DNA of 64,000 nucleotides from Campylobacter hyointestinalis subsp. hyointestinalis (GTDB taxonomy: Bacteria; Campylobacterota; Campylobacteria; Campylobacterales; Campylobacteraceae). The notes beneath the pieces were generated by a model. That model was not told where the DNA came from. It did no database searches and worked only from the letters and a program-made list of their open reading frames with translations. Each line of letters begins with the position of its first letter. Positions within the stretch are counted from its first letter, which is position 1. The DNA lies in NCBI RefSeq assembly GCF_013372145.1, contig NZ_CP053827.1:372001-436000 (forward strand), in the 5' to 3' direction. This document shows, piece by piece, positions 1 through 8,697 of the stretch. Made by a program: the position numbers and the translations under genes.

Positions 1-2
1 AT

Positions 3-557
3 AAATGCAATCAAATTTTATTTTACAATGCCGGACTTTTGCTATTTTTCGTAATGTTTTTCGTGATTTCTTGCGTCCTAAGCCTAGATAGAAATGATTT
101 CTTACTAGCTGCTGAGCAAAATATACCTATAGTAAGCTATTTTGCAAACAAGCTAAATGAGCCACTTATTAGCTATTTTGGTCCTATTATCGCTATTTTA
201 GCGATCTCTACGAGTTTTTTCGGGCATTATTTTGGTGCTAAAGAGGGATTAAACGGGCTTGTACATAAGACTTGCGTTAAATTTGGTAAAAAAGAGCCGA
301 ACAAGAAAAAGATCGCTAAGATAACTGCTATATCTTTTTATATAGTTATGTTTGTTTTATCGTATTTAAATCCTAGCATATTAGGTATTATCGACACTTT
401 AGCAGGTCCAGTGATCGCGGCGATCTTGTTTTTACTACCGATGATCGGTATATATAACGTGCCTGCTCTTAAAAAATATAGAAGTAAATTTGCAGATCTG
501 TTTGTAGTGCTTTTTGGAAGTGCGACGATACTGACTGTTTTGTTCAAGATATTTTAA
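3..557 (+). CDS. sdaC: Serine/threonine transporter SdaC-like (HAAAP family), 5'-truncated by window edge
   Basis: C-terminal part of an inner-membrane amino acid/proton symporter, probably for L-serine. The reading frame is open to the left edge, so the gene starts outside the window; the internal TTG at 39 is not its start. About 185 residues are visible. They contain the family signature around FFGHYFGAKEGLNGL and the NPSILG...GPVIAAILFLLPM segment, which matches my memory of the end of E. coli SdaC, followed by a last hydrophobic helix. In Campylobacter such genes usually sit beside sdaA (serine dehydratase), which would be to the left. Serine is a major carbon source for this genus (established knowledge). 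Substrate is inferred from the family. Confidence 0.8.
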   Translation, partial: KCNQILFYNAGLLLFFVMFFVISCVLSLDRNDFLLAAEQNIPIVSYFANKLNEPLISYFGPIIAILAISTSFFGHYFGAKEGLNGLVHKTCVKFGKKEPNKKKIAKITAISFYIVMFVLSYLNPSILGIIDTLAGPVIAAILFLLPMIGIYNVPALKKYRSKFADLFVVLFGSATILTVLFKIF

Positions 558-574
558 ATTTAAATTTTATCTGA

Positions 575-580
575 TATAAT
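575..580 (+). promoter_or_regulatory. Probable -10 element of yebC
   Basis: TATAAT in an AT-rich context 32 bases before the yebC start codon, with the Shine-Dalgarno AAGGAT at 602-607 between them. Campylobacter sigma-70 promoters rely on the -10 and lack a conserved -35. Confidence 0.5.
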
Positions 581-611
581 TGCAAGCTTAAAAAATAGAT
601 TAAGGATCACA

Positions 612-1319
612 ATGGGACGAGCATTTGAATATAGACGTGCTTCAAAAGAGGCTCGTTGGGATAAAATGAGTAAGCTTTTTCCAAAATTAGGAAAAGCTAT
701 AACAGTGGCTGCTAAAGAAGGCGGAATAAATCCTGAGATGAATCCAAAACTTCGTACCGCAATAGCAACGGCAAAAGCTCAAAATATGCCAAAAGATAAC
801 ATAGACGCGGCTATAAAAAGAGCAAATGGAAAAGATAGTAGCGATATAAAAACTATATTTTATGACGGAAAAGCGGCACACGGCGTACAGATAGTAGTAG
901 AAGCCGCGACCGATAATCCAACTCGCACCGTAGCAAACGTTAAAGCGATATTTAGCAAAAACGGTGGAGAGATGCTGCCTAGTGGAAGTTTAAATTTTAT
1001 GTTTTCTAGAAAAGCAGTCTTTGAAGTAGTAAAACCAAGCGGAGATATAGAGGAGTTGGAGCTTGAGCTCATCGACGCTGGACTTACTGATATAGAACAA
1101 AATGGTGAAACTATAATCATATACGGAGATTATACTAGTTTTGGTACGCTTAGCGAAGGTATAGATAAAATGGGGCTTGAAGTAAAAAAAGGTAGTTTGC
1201 AATTTATCCCAAACTCAACTGTAAATTTAGATGAATCTGCTTTGGGTGAGCTTGAGCGACTACTAGATAAACTTGAAGACGATGATGACGTGCAAGCCGT
1301 TTATACAAATATAGAATAA
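612..1319 (+). CDS. yebC: YebC/PmpR family transcriptional/translation regulator
   Basis: A 235-residue protein with the family N terminus [19 protein letters not shown] and the acidic end typical of YebC proteins. Family members are cytoplasmic. Some act as DNA-binding regulators, and newer work links them to relief of ribosome stalling on proline-rich stretches. Full length, with no frameshift. The start has a good Shine-Dalgarno (AAGGAT), and a cyclophilin gene follows 25 bases downstream in the same direction, probably co-transcribed. Target genes cannot be read from the sequence. Confidence 0.93.
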   Translation: MGRAFEYRRASKEARWDKMSKLFPKLGKAITVAAKEGGINPEMNPKLRTAIATAKAQNMPKDNIDAAIKRANGKDSSDIKTIFYDGKAAHGVQIVVEAATDNPTRTVANVKAIFSKNGGEMLPSGSLNFMFSRKAVFEVVKPSGDIEELELELIDAGLTDIEQNGETIIIYGDYTSFGTLSEGIDKMGLEVKKGSLQFIPNSTVNLDESALGELERLLDKLEDDDDVQAVYTNIE

Positions 1320-1344
1320 GTTAAATTTAAAAAAAGGAATATAA

Positions 1345-1836
1345 ATGAGAGAAGAGCTAAAAGTTTATGAGATAAACAAAGACGAGCTTGCAAAGCTAAA
1401 ATACGCCGTGATAAAAACAGATAAGGGCGATATGATTGCGGAGCTTTTTGCAGACGAAGCGCCTCAAGCCGTAACAAATTTTGCTACTTTGGCAACAAGC
1501 GGATTTTATGATGGACTAAATTTCCATAGAGTTATACCAAATTTCGTTATCCAAGGCGGTTGCCCATTAGGTACTGGTACTGGAGGACCAGGCTGGAGGA
1601 TAAAATGTGAATGCGTAAATCAAAAACATAGACATCTAAGAGGAAGTCTATCTATGGCGCATGCCGGACGTGACACCGGTGGAAGCCAGTTTTTCGTATG
1701 TCATAGCGCTCAGCCTCATTTAGATGGCGTTCATACTGTTTTTGGTATTCTTATAGATGAAGATAGCAAAAAAATCTTAGACTCTATAAGACAAAATGAC
1801 AAGATACAAACAATTGAAATAAAAGAAAAACTGTAA
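1345..1836 (+). CDS. ppiA: Cyclophilin-type peptidyl-prolyl cis-trans isomerase
   Basis: A 163-residue cyclophilin that catalyses cis-trans isomerisation of X-Pro bonds. Core motifs are visible: [13 protein letters not shown] (catalytic Arg), GTGTGGPGW, and [12 protein letters not shown]. No signal peptide is evident, so it is probably cytoplasmic; the N terminus ([15 protein letters not shown]) is a short charged extension before the domain. It has an AAAAAAGGAA Shine-Dalgarno and lies 25 bases after yebC. The 8-bp hairpin at 1871-1900 probably ends the transcript. The symbol follows common Campylobacter usage and could equally be ppiB. Confidence 0.9.
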   Translation: MREELKVYEINKDELAKLKYAVIKTDKGDMIAELFADEAPQAVTNFATLATSGFYDGLNFHRVIPNFVIQGGCPLGTGTGGPGWRIKCECVNQKHRHLRGSLSMAHAGRDTGGSQFFVCHSAQPHLDGVHTVFGILIDEDSKKILDSIRQNDKIQTIEIKEKL

Positions 1837-1870
1837 TAAATATATTATCTTATTTGTTACTTTTACAAAA

Positions 1871-1900
1871 TGCCGATAACAGTTTATATTGATATCGGCA
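1871..1900 (+). terminator. Hairpin after cyclophilin gene
   Basis: Perfect 8-bp inverted repeat TGCCGATA/TATCGGCA with a 14-base loop, 34 bases after the ppi stop. There is no long T run after it, so termination is probable but not certain. Confidence 0.45.
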
Positions 1901-2042
1901 AACATGTTTATTAAACAAAATTCCAGGCAATGTTACCATTTTTAACACTAAATTTAGTATATAAAGTTATTTTATGGTGTTTAATAAAAAATAATATTAA
2001 TTTATGCTATGCTTTTTGGCTGAAAAATCAAAAGGAGATATT

Positions 2043-3359
2043 TTGAATACTGCTGCTGTTAAAAATAAACAGCCCCTCTTCGTAAGAACAGTTACAAATC
2101 TTGCTTTTTGGGTTGTGCTTGGTATAGCTTTGGGTATCATTGTTGGTTTTGCATGGCCAGATCTTGGCGTAGCTAGTAAGCCAGGAATCGACTGGTTCAT
2201 CAAAATTCTAAAATGGATGATCGGTCCTATCATATTTTTGACTATAGTATCTGGAATCATAGGGCTTGAAAGCCTGAAAGAAGTCGGTAGTATAGGCTTT
2301 AAAGGTTTTATATATTTTGAAGTAGTAAGCACAGTAGCTCTTGCTGTTGGTATCGGCGCGGCTATATTTTTTGCACCAGGATCTGGAATGAACCTTGATG
2401 TTAATGCTCTTGATCCAGCAAGCGTCGCGAAATACATCAAAGATCCAAAAGAGGTAGGCTCGACTCTTGCCATACTAAAGAGTGCTATCCCAAGTGATCC
2501 TATAACTCCTTTTATCAAAGCAAATACGCTTCAAGTGTTATTTATGGCGATCGTAACTGCTATAATATTGTCATTTTTGCCATTAAAATACAAAAAAACT
2601 TGTATGAAACCACTTGAGTTTGCTCAACACTATGTGTTAAAAATATTAGCATGGTTTATGTGGTTTAGCCCTATTGCGGCGTATTCTGCTATGGCGTATT
2701 TGATAGGCAAATTCGGTTTATCTTCGCTTCTTGGAATGATCCAACTGCTTGCTGTTATGGCTGTAGCGTGTCTTATATTTATATTTGTAGTTTTGGGCAT
2801 TATATGCTATTTTGCAAAGGTAAATATATTTAAATTTATGCGATTTATAGCAAAAGAAGTTTTGGTCGTATTTGCTACAAGTTCTAGTGAAACTGCTCTT
2901 GGGCCACTAATGAAAAAGCTTGAGGCTGCTGGTATATCAAGAGGTTGTGTGGGGCTTATCATACCGACTGGATATTCGTTTAACTTAGACTGTACGAACA
3001 TATATTTATCTATGAGCGTTATATTCTTAGCTCAAGCTTTCAATATAGATCTTAGCTTTACACATCTTCTTAGCATACTTATCATTTTGATGATAACTTC
3101 TAAAGGTGCAGTTGGCGTAACTGGATCTGGATTTATCGTGCTTGCAGGAACGCTAGGGGCATTACATGATGTTATACCAGTAGTAACTGTCGCAGTACTG
3201 CTCGGCGTGGACAAATTTATGAGTGAAATGAGGGCTGTAGGAAACCTTTGTGGAAACTCTGTGGCTTGTCTCATAGTCGCTATCTGGGATAAAAAGATAG
3301 ATATGGAAAAATTCCGTTATGCTCTAGATCATCCAGATGAGTTTAGCTTTCACGCGTAA
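2043..3359 (+). CDS. dctA: C4-dicarboxylate/cation symporter, DAACS family (DctA-like)
   Basis: Inner-membrane symporter for C4-dicarboxylates (possibly aspartate or glutamate) driven by an ion gradient. The DAACS signatures are clear: the serine-rich re-entrant motif SSSETALGPLMKKLEAAG, the helix IPTGYSFNLDCTNIYL, and SKGAVGVTGSGFIVL, all close to DctA. I chose the TTG at 2043 over the ATG at 2004 because AAAGGAGAT at 2031-2039 ideally serves the TTG, giving MNTAAVKNKQPLFV and 438 residues. Transcription ends at the convergent hairpin 3370-3399. It could feed fumarate and succinate to the frdCAB product. Confidence 0.87.
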   Translation: MNTAAVKNKQPLFVRTVTNLAFWVVLGIALGIIVGFAWPDLGVASKPGIDWFIKILKWMIGPIIFLTIVSGIIGLESLKEVGSIGFKGFIYFEVVSTVALAVGIGAAIFFAPGSGMNLDVNALDPASVAKYIKDPKEVGSTLAILKSAIPSDPITPFIKANTLQVLFMAIVTAIILSFLPLKYKKTCMKPLEFAQHYVLKILAWFMWFSPIAAYSAMAYLIGKFGLSSLLGMIQLLAVMAVACLIFIFVVLGIICYFAKVNIFKFMRFIAKEVLVVFATSSSETALGPLMKKLEAAGISRGCVGLIIPTGYSFNLDCTNIYLSMSVIFLAQAFNIDLSFTHLLSILIILMITSKGAVGVTGSGFIVLAGTLGALHDVIPVVTVAVLLGVDKFMSEMRAVGNLCGNSVACLIVAIWDKKIDMEKFRYALDHPDEFSFHA

Positions 3360-3369
3360 TTAGACTATC

Positions 3370-3399
3370 TATGTAGGCTGGATAATCCTAGCCTACATA
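3370..3399. terminator. Bidirectional hairpin between convergent genes
   Basis: Perfect 10-bp stem TATGTAGGCT/AGCCTACATA with a 10-base loop, lying between dctA (+) and the CRP-type regulator gene (-) and overlapping the last codons of the latter. Position and symmetry suit a shared terminator. Confidence 0.65.
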
Positions 3400-3998
3400 A
3401 GTTCTATCTTTTTTCTTGACAATTTTACGATCCCGTTATTTTCAAAGCTTTTTAAAATCCTGTTAATGACTTCTCTTGAAGTACCGATGATATTTGCTAG
3501 TTCTTCGTGAGATAAATTTATTATCCTGCTTTTTTGAGATTGTAAATAATGTAAAAGTCTTGTATCTAGTCCTAAAAATCTAATATCTTCTATAAGAGCC
3601 GCTAGATGTTCCATACGTTTTGCGTATTGATCAAAAACGTATCTTTGAAATGCCCCATCATCTACAAACATTTTTGCTATTATTTTAGTTGGTATTATGT
3701 ATCCTTCAAGATCTGTTTCGGCTATAGCCGTGCCTATGGCAGGAACTGAGTTTAGTGTACTTGTGAAGTTTACATTACACTGTTCGCCTTGAGAAAAATA
3801 ATATAAAAGTATACTTTGTCCGCTTTCATGCGTTCTTACGACTCTTACTCTTCCTTTTGTAAGAAACATAAGTTTTGGGCATTCGTCTCCTTGTCTGTAG
3901 AGTTCTGAACCGACCTTGATTTTTACGAAAATCGAGTTTTTATCTAAAATTTGTCGGTTTTGCGGAGATAATAACGAGTAAAATTTAAAACTTTTCAT
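3393..3998 (-). CDS. Crp/Fnr family transcriptional regulator
   Basis: A 201-residue one-component regulator: cyclic-nucleotide-binding-like beta-roll (residues ~20-120), dimer helix (~125-150) and winged helix (~155-200). There is no N-terminal cysteine cluster, so it is not an oxygen-sensing Fe-S FNR. The recognition helix reads GTSREVINRIL, which places Arg, Glu and Arg exactly where CRP has R180, E181 and R185; this predicts TGTGA half-sites rather than the FNR TTGAT. A TGTGA-N6-TTACA box lies between this gene and the divergent reductase gene (4117-4132), so it probably controls that module, itself, or both. Ligand unknown. Confidence 0.88.
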   Translation of the reverse strand: MKSFKFYSLLSPQNRQILDKNSIFVKIKVGSELYRQGDECPKLMFLTKGRVRVVRTHESGQSILLYYFSQGEQCNVNFTSTLNSVPAIGTAIAETDLEGYIIPTKIIAKMFVDDGAFQRYVFDQYAKRMEHLAALIEDIRFLGLDTRLLHYLQSQKSRIINLSHEELANIIGTSREVINRILKSFENNGIVKLSRKKIELM

Positions 3999-4116
3999 AG
4001 CTACTCCTTTGCCAAAATGCTAAATTTAGCTCATCTTACATAAATTTAGTTAATGATTCGAATTCGTCAGTCAAACTATCAACAATAAGATTATATTAAA
4101 AAATCAAATTACATTT

Positions 4117-4132
4117 TGTGACAAAGGTTACA
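4117..4132. promoter_or_regulatory. Candidate CRP-type operator TGTGA-N6-TTACA
   Basis: One mismatch from the TGTGA-N6-TCACA palindrome, in the divergent region between the CRP-type regulator gene and the reductase gene. A TATAAA -10 candidate at 4160-4165 would put the box centre near -47 for the reductase. The regulator's recognition helix has CRP-like contact residues, so the pairing is plausible (inference). Confidence 0.45.
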
Positions 4133-4190
4133 TACTCAAAAAACAAATTTCAATAAACCTATAAAATCATATCTCAATCAAGGAGAGAAA

Positions 4191-6484
4191 ATGTCATATT
4201 TAAGACGAAATTTCTTAAAAGGCTTAGCACTAAGTAGTGCCGCTTGCGCGTCGCTCAAAGCAGACGAGCTTCTAAGTCCGGTGCAAAAAGTCGCTCATGC
4301 AAGTAACTTTGAACCGTTTTACGCTCTAACTCAAGATGGGAAGATCATAGATATACTTCCTCACCCTATGGACAAACGTCCTACTGCGATGACAAAAATG
4401 TGGCTAGATAGAGTTTATTCACCTACAAGGATCAAATACCCTTGCGTTAGAAAGTCGTATTTAGAAAGCAAAGAAGGACACGAAAGACTAAGAGGCAAAG
4501 AGGAATTTGTACGCGTTAACTGGGATAAAGCTTTAGAACTTGTAGCAAACAAGATCAAAGAAACCCCAAAAGAAAATATCTATAACGCTACTTATATAGG
4601 CTGGAGTCATCCAGGTGGAATTCACTCATGTCCGTCGCTTTGCGGTAGATTTTTCAATGTCGCAAAACGTGGAGCTATCGGTACAGCTGGAGAGTATAGC
4701 AACGGCGCTGCAGGAGCTGTAAATGTCGATATAATAGGCGACGTTGAGGCGTATTCGCTTCAAACTACTCACGAGCAAATTTTAGAAAATACTAAAACTT
4801 ACGTGATGTGGGGAGCTGATCTTTTTAAATGCAATAAAATAGACACGAAAGTACCAAGCCGTGAAAACGATCTTTACTATCCAAAATACGCAAAAAGTGG
4901 TATAAATTTCATATCAATAGATCCTATCTATACTGAAACCGCTCAAATGCTAAAAGCAAGATGGATAAAAATAAGACCAAATACCGATATAGCTTTGATG
5001 TTAGGTATGATGCACCATCTTTATACAAGTAGTAAATACGATAAAGAATTTATAGCAAAATACACAGATGGATTTGATCAGTTTTTACCATATCTTTTAG
5101 GCAAAACAGATAAAACTCCAAAAACTCCAAAGTGGGCTAGTAGTATTACTGAGATAGATGAAAAGACTATCATCGAGCTTGCAAATTTATTTGTCAAAGA
5201 TAGAACGTTTTTAGCTGGAAATTGGGCTATGCAAAGAGCTCAGCATGGAGAGATGGCTGACTGGTGTTTGATAGTTTTAGCTAGTATGATAGGTCAGATA
5301 GGGCTTGCAGGTGGTGGAGTTGGATTTTCCATGCATTTTGGCGGTGGCGGACAAGCTAGAGCCATAGTAGGAACTCCAGCAGGAATATCTCAAGGTAGAA
5401 ACATAGTAGAAGATAGAATTCCCGCTTCAAGGATAGCTGATGCTATTTTAAATCCTGGTAAAAAATACTCATATAAAGGTAAAGAAAAAGTCTATCCAAC
5501 CGTCAAAGTTGCTTACGTAGCAGGCTGTAGCATAGTAGGACATCATCCAGATACGAATAATATCATCAAAGCTCTTCGCACTCTAGATACTTTCGTAGTT
5601 CAAGAGCCGTGGTGGACTCCGACTGCTAAGATGGCAGATATAGTTCTTCCAGCTTGCAGCACTTTAGAGAGAAACGATATAGCTATGGGCGGGGTTCATG
5701 GTAAAAACGGCGTTTATGCGATGAAAAAAGCTATCGAGCCACTTTATGAGTCAAAGAGTGATTTAGAGATATTTTCATTGCAAGCAATGCGTTTTGGCAA
5801 GAAAGTTTATGACAAATTTACCGATGAAAAACCAAACGAGATGGATAAGATAAAATATGAGTATGATATATCTCCAACTGCGCAGCTTATGAGCTTTGAG
5901 AAGTTTTGGGAGCAAGGATATATCGAACTTCCTAGAAACGAAGAGTCGTATAAATTTGTACGTCACGCTAAATTTAGAAATGATCCAGTAGCAAATAAAT
6001 TAGCTACTATAAGTGGCAAAATTCAAATCACCGTTCCTAAATTTAGCGAATTAAAATATAAAGATTTTAGCAGATATCCGACTTGGATAGAACCTGATGA
6101 GTGGCTAGGTGATAAAAATCGCAAATATCCGCTTCACTTGCTAAGCCCACATCCAAGCTATAGAGTGCATTCGCAAGGCGACAATACTTATCTTAGAAGC
6201 TTTTATAAGATAAACAATAGAGAGCCTGTGATGATAAATCCAGATGATGCTAAAAAATACGGTATATCTCATGGCGATAAGGTGCGTGGTATGCTCCAGA
6301 AAACACGACCGATGAAAAGCCAAGATGTGTAAGCGGTCATATAAATGTACTTACAAGCAACCGCCCGACTTCAAGTATGGCACAAGCGACTAGCGTAAAT
6401 ACGAATTTAGTCGGTATCAAAAAAGCTGCGGGTGTAATTCCGCCAAATCCAGCTTATAATCCACCAAAAATAATAGAGGCATAA
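4191..6484 (+). pseudogene. TorA/BisC-like molybdopterin S/N-oxide reductase, frameshifted by a C-terminal deletion
   Basis: Periplasmic molybdopterin reductase of the TMAO/DMSO/biotin-sulfoxide type (compare C. jejuni Cj0264c). It has a Tat signal (YLRRNFLKG), and the Mo-ligand serine lies in GEYSNGAAGA. The first reading frame stops at 6332 after 713 residues, ending abnormally in the dinucleotide-binding C-terminal domain. The lost C terminus continues in another frame: YAPENTTDEKPRC...HINVLTSNRPTSSMAQ, then to the stop at 6482-6484. Roughly 30 family residues expected between GDKVR and WYAPEN are absent, so an out-of-frame deletion of about 90 bases fits. Shine-Dalgarno AAGGAGAG. Probably inactive, since the cofactor domain is disrupted. 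The cytochrome partner gene follows at once. Confidence 0.85.
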
Positions 6485-6486
6485 TT

Positions 6487-7071
6487 ATGAAAAAAATATT
6501 TTTAATCCTAAGTTTAGCGGCCTATGTTTTTGCCGGTACTGTTTTTGTAAAAAGTGATGAAAATACTCTTAAGCTAAAAGATGCAAAAGTGTATTTTGGC
6601 AGTCCTGCGATGGTTCTTAAAGAGAATTCTCAAAGCAAAATAGTTAAATTTGAGGGCTACTTTGATAGTACAAATCCAAACGTGTTGTATGCTACAAAGA
6701 GTTTTAAGCTTCCGCTTGTCGAGAGTAAAAATCTCACCAAAAACGGTGAAAAAGCAAGTATTGAGCTTGAACTTCCAAATACGAATTTAACTAGCGATCA
6801 AGCATTAGCGTGGGAAGATAGCGGCGATATATTTTACGATAAATGTACAAAATGCCACGGAACGCACGCCCCAAAAGAGTTTGATATGCTTAGCTGGGAG
6901 GGGCTTTATGTCAGTATGAAAGATAGAGCTCAGCCAACCGATAATCAAGAAATGCAAATTTTAAGATATCTTTATGCTCATGAAAACGACGGTATTTTAG
7001 AAGAAAAATATATTTTTACCGTTTTATTAAAGCTTAGGATGAAATATCCTAAGCTAAATTTATATTTTTAG
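6487..7071 (+). CDS. Periplasmic monohaem cytochrome c, electron donor of the adjacent reductase
   Basis: A 194-residue protein with a signal peptide (MKKIFLILSLAAYVFAG) and one haem-binding motif, CTKCH, near residue 119. It resembles Cj0265c of C. jejuni, the cytochrome c paired with the Cj0264c reductase. It starts 2 bases after the residual reductase stop, so the two were one operon. The last ~20 residues run into the hairpin at 7031-7055, suggesting that the original stop was upstream and the 3' end has drifted. With its partner gene broken, the protein may have no function left. Confidence 0.75.
   Translation: MKKIFLILSLAAYVFAGTVFVKSDENTLKLKDAKVYFGSPAMVLKENSQSKIVKFEGYFDSTNPNVLYATKSFKLPLVESKNLTKNGEKASIELELPNTNLTSDQALAWEDSGDIFYDKCTKCHGTHAPKEFDMLSWEGLYVSMKDRAQPTDNQEMQILRYLYAHENDGILEEKYIFTVLLKLRMKYPKLNLYF
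7031..7055 (+). terminator. Intrinsic terminator of the reductase/cytochrome operon
   Basis: Perfect 10-bp stem AGCTTAGGAT/ATCCTAAGCT with a 5-base loop, followed by an AT-rich tract ending in TTTTT. It overlaps the final codons of the cytochrome reading frame. Confidence 0.7.
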
Positions 7072-7076
7072 CTTTT

Positions 7077-7110
7077 TGTTAGAATTTTGTCGTAATTTTC
7101 TGTTAGAATT
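7077..7110 (+). promoter_or_regulatory. Three tandem TGTTAGAATT-like direct repeats
   Basis: TGTTAGAATT (7077-7086), TGTCGTAATT (7088-7097) and TGTTAGAATT (7101-7110), spaced 11 and 13 bases start to start, i.e. about one helix turn. Direct repeats on one face of DNA are typical operators for OmpR/TorR-type response regulators. They sit just upstream of the kinase gene remnant and may have been autoregulatory sites (inference). Confidence 0.35.
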
Positions 7111-7127
7111 ATAACAAGGAGTTTATC

Positions 7128-8340
7128 TTGAAGCTTATAGATATTTATAACAGAATTTATACTCGTATAGAAGAATTTAAGATCTATATACTTATAATGG
7201 CTTTTACGGCTATATTTTTGGGTATATCGATATTTAGTTTAAACCGCGTTAAAGACGAGTTTGTATCTTTAGCAAAAAACTATAGAACTACTATCGTCGC
7301 AGAACTATCAAACTATGTAACAGAGTGGATGAACTCGAGAATTTCTAGCGTAAATTCCTATTCCACCATACTCTCAAGCTTGATTTTAGATGATAATATC
7401 ACCACTGATAGAATGTATGATTCCATAGATATTTTGAGCAAAACAAATCCTATGTTCGATACGTTTCAACTCTACATTGAAAACGACAGACTTCTTATAC
7501 ATGCTAGAAAATATCTAGTGATAGATCAAAAAGATCTAGATAGGATAGCTAAATACGAATGGTATAAAGATACGAAAGATCGCGATATAACTACTATCAG
7601 AGTTATGCCAAACCATAAAGTATTAAACGAAAAAACGATAAATATATGTTCTCCCCTTAAAGCTAATGGTAAATTTAAAGGAGTGCTATGCGGAATAATA
7701 AAAACAGATAATATCCTAAAACAGATAAAAGGCGTGGATAAAAATATCGTTTCTCATCTATTTTTGATGGATAAAAATCATGATATCATCACTTCGTATT
7801 ATCAACCAAATCCATTTGTAAATGAGTTAAAAAATATAGATAGAAATTTCACTTCTAAAGAATTTATAAGTCAGGGTATAAAAGTAAATGTACTAAAAAC
7901 ATCTACACAAGACTGGGCGGTCGGAGTTGGGATAAATGAAAACGCCATCATTCAAAAAAATCTAATCGTAGTCGCAAAGACGTCTATGGCGATATTTGGT
8001 TTTTTTATAATTCTGATCATAGTAGCAAATTTACTTCATAATTACTTATATACTAAGATAAATAAACGCAAACAAGAGTATGAGTTTATACTCACTCATT
8101 TATATAAAAGTAAAAAGCGATGAAAATTATATTTATATCGAAGTAAGCGACTTTGCAGGTGGTATAAGTGATGAGCAAGCGCCTAAACTCTTTTCAAATT
8201 TAAAAATCAGTAAAAAGAAAGGCGGTAGCGGTATCGGACTGTATTTCGCTAAAAAAATAGCAAATACGAAGCTAAGCGGCGATCTAACTCTTGTTAGTAA
8301 AAAAGATCCGACTGTATTTGAACTAAGGATAAAAAAATGA
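7128..8340 (+). pseudogene. Sensor histidine kinase with internal deletion (HisKA/N-box lost)
   Basis: Residues 1-331 (7128-8123, TTG start after CAAGGAG) form the sensor half: a transmembrane helix (~17-38), a ~240-residue periplasmic Cache-like domain and a second helix (~284-308), then the start of the cytoplasmic region (QEYEFILTH). The frame then ends. In another frame, from ~8095 to 8340, the last part of a HATPase domain is readable (VSDFAGGISD, GGSGIGLYFAKKI). The phospho-acceptor His region and the N box are absent, so over 100 residues were deleted and the frame lost. It overlaps the response regulator remnant by ATGA. It probably once sensed a reductase substrate (inference from position). 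Confidence 0.82.
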
Positions 8341-8629
8341 GACTGAAACTTTTAAATGAGATAAATATTTTGGTTGCAGAAGATGATGATATGGCAAGAG
8401 CTGCTATTTTTGACAAATATCGAAAATAAAATTCTTTGGCTATTTTGTTATAATATAAATATGGTAGTAACTTACGATATGATAGAAGATTACGCTCATG
8501 AGGGATATGAAGTCAAAAAAAGGCTCTATCCATACGGCGGTTTTAAGGCTCAAAAAGCATCTTGAGGGCATAAATGTAGAAAACGTATCTGGCAAGGGTT
8601 ATATCCTTAAAAAATTTAGTGAAAATTAA
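8337..8629 (+). pseudogene. OmpR-family response regulator remnant (receiver deleted, frameshift at A7)
   Basis: The start (8337) overlaps the kinase stop and encodes MRLKLLNEINILVAEDDDMARAAI, the beginning of a receiver with its acidic Asp cluster. It then jumps by deletion into the DNA-binding domain in another frame (FLTNIENKIL...VVTYDMIEDYAHEGYEVKK). A second shift at a run of seven A (about 8515-8521) is needed to reach the end of the winged helix, read as TAVLRLKKHLEGINVENVSG...KFSEN, stop 8627-8629. The phosphorylated Asp region is gone. It is therefore a pseudogene; the 63-residue open stretch at 8374-8565 is only its middle piece. Confidence 0.82.
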
Positions 8630-8662
8630 ATTTGATGTAAGATTTTGGTTAGATGCTCTTTG

Positions 8663-8668
8663 TATAAT
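8663..8668 (+). promoter_or_regulatory. Probable -10 element of dsbA-dsbI
   Basis: TATAAT preceded by TTTG, 30 bases before the dsbA start; the Shine-Dalgarno is AAAGGATC at about 8686. Confidence 0.5.
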
Positions 8669-8697
8669 TTCATTAAATTTAAAACAAAGGATCAAAG

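Noticed and set aside
2004-2042. ATG 2004 as start of the dicarboxylate symporter
   Set aside because: No ribosome site before it, whereas AAAGGAGAT is ideally placed for TTG 2043.
8080-8340. 86-residue ATPase-like open frame as a separate gene
   Set aside because: It has only the last third of a HATPase domain and its ATG lies inside the kinase sensor frame; it is the displaced end of the kinase.
8374-8565. 63-residue open frame as a stand-alone small gene
   Set aside because: It encodes the middle of a response-regulator DNA-binding domain whose end lies in another frame; it is part of the pseudogene 8337-8629.
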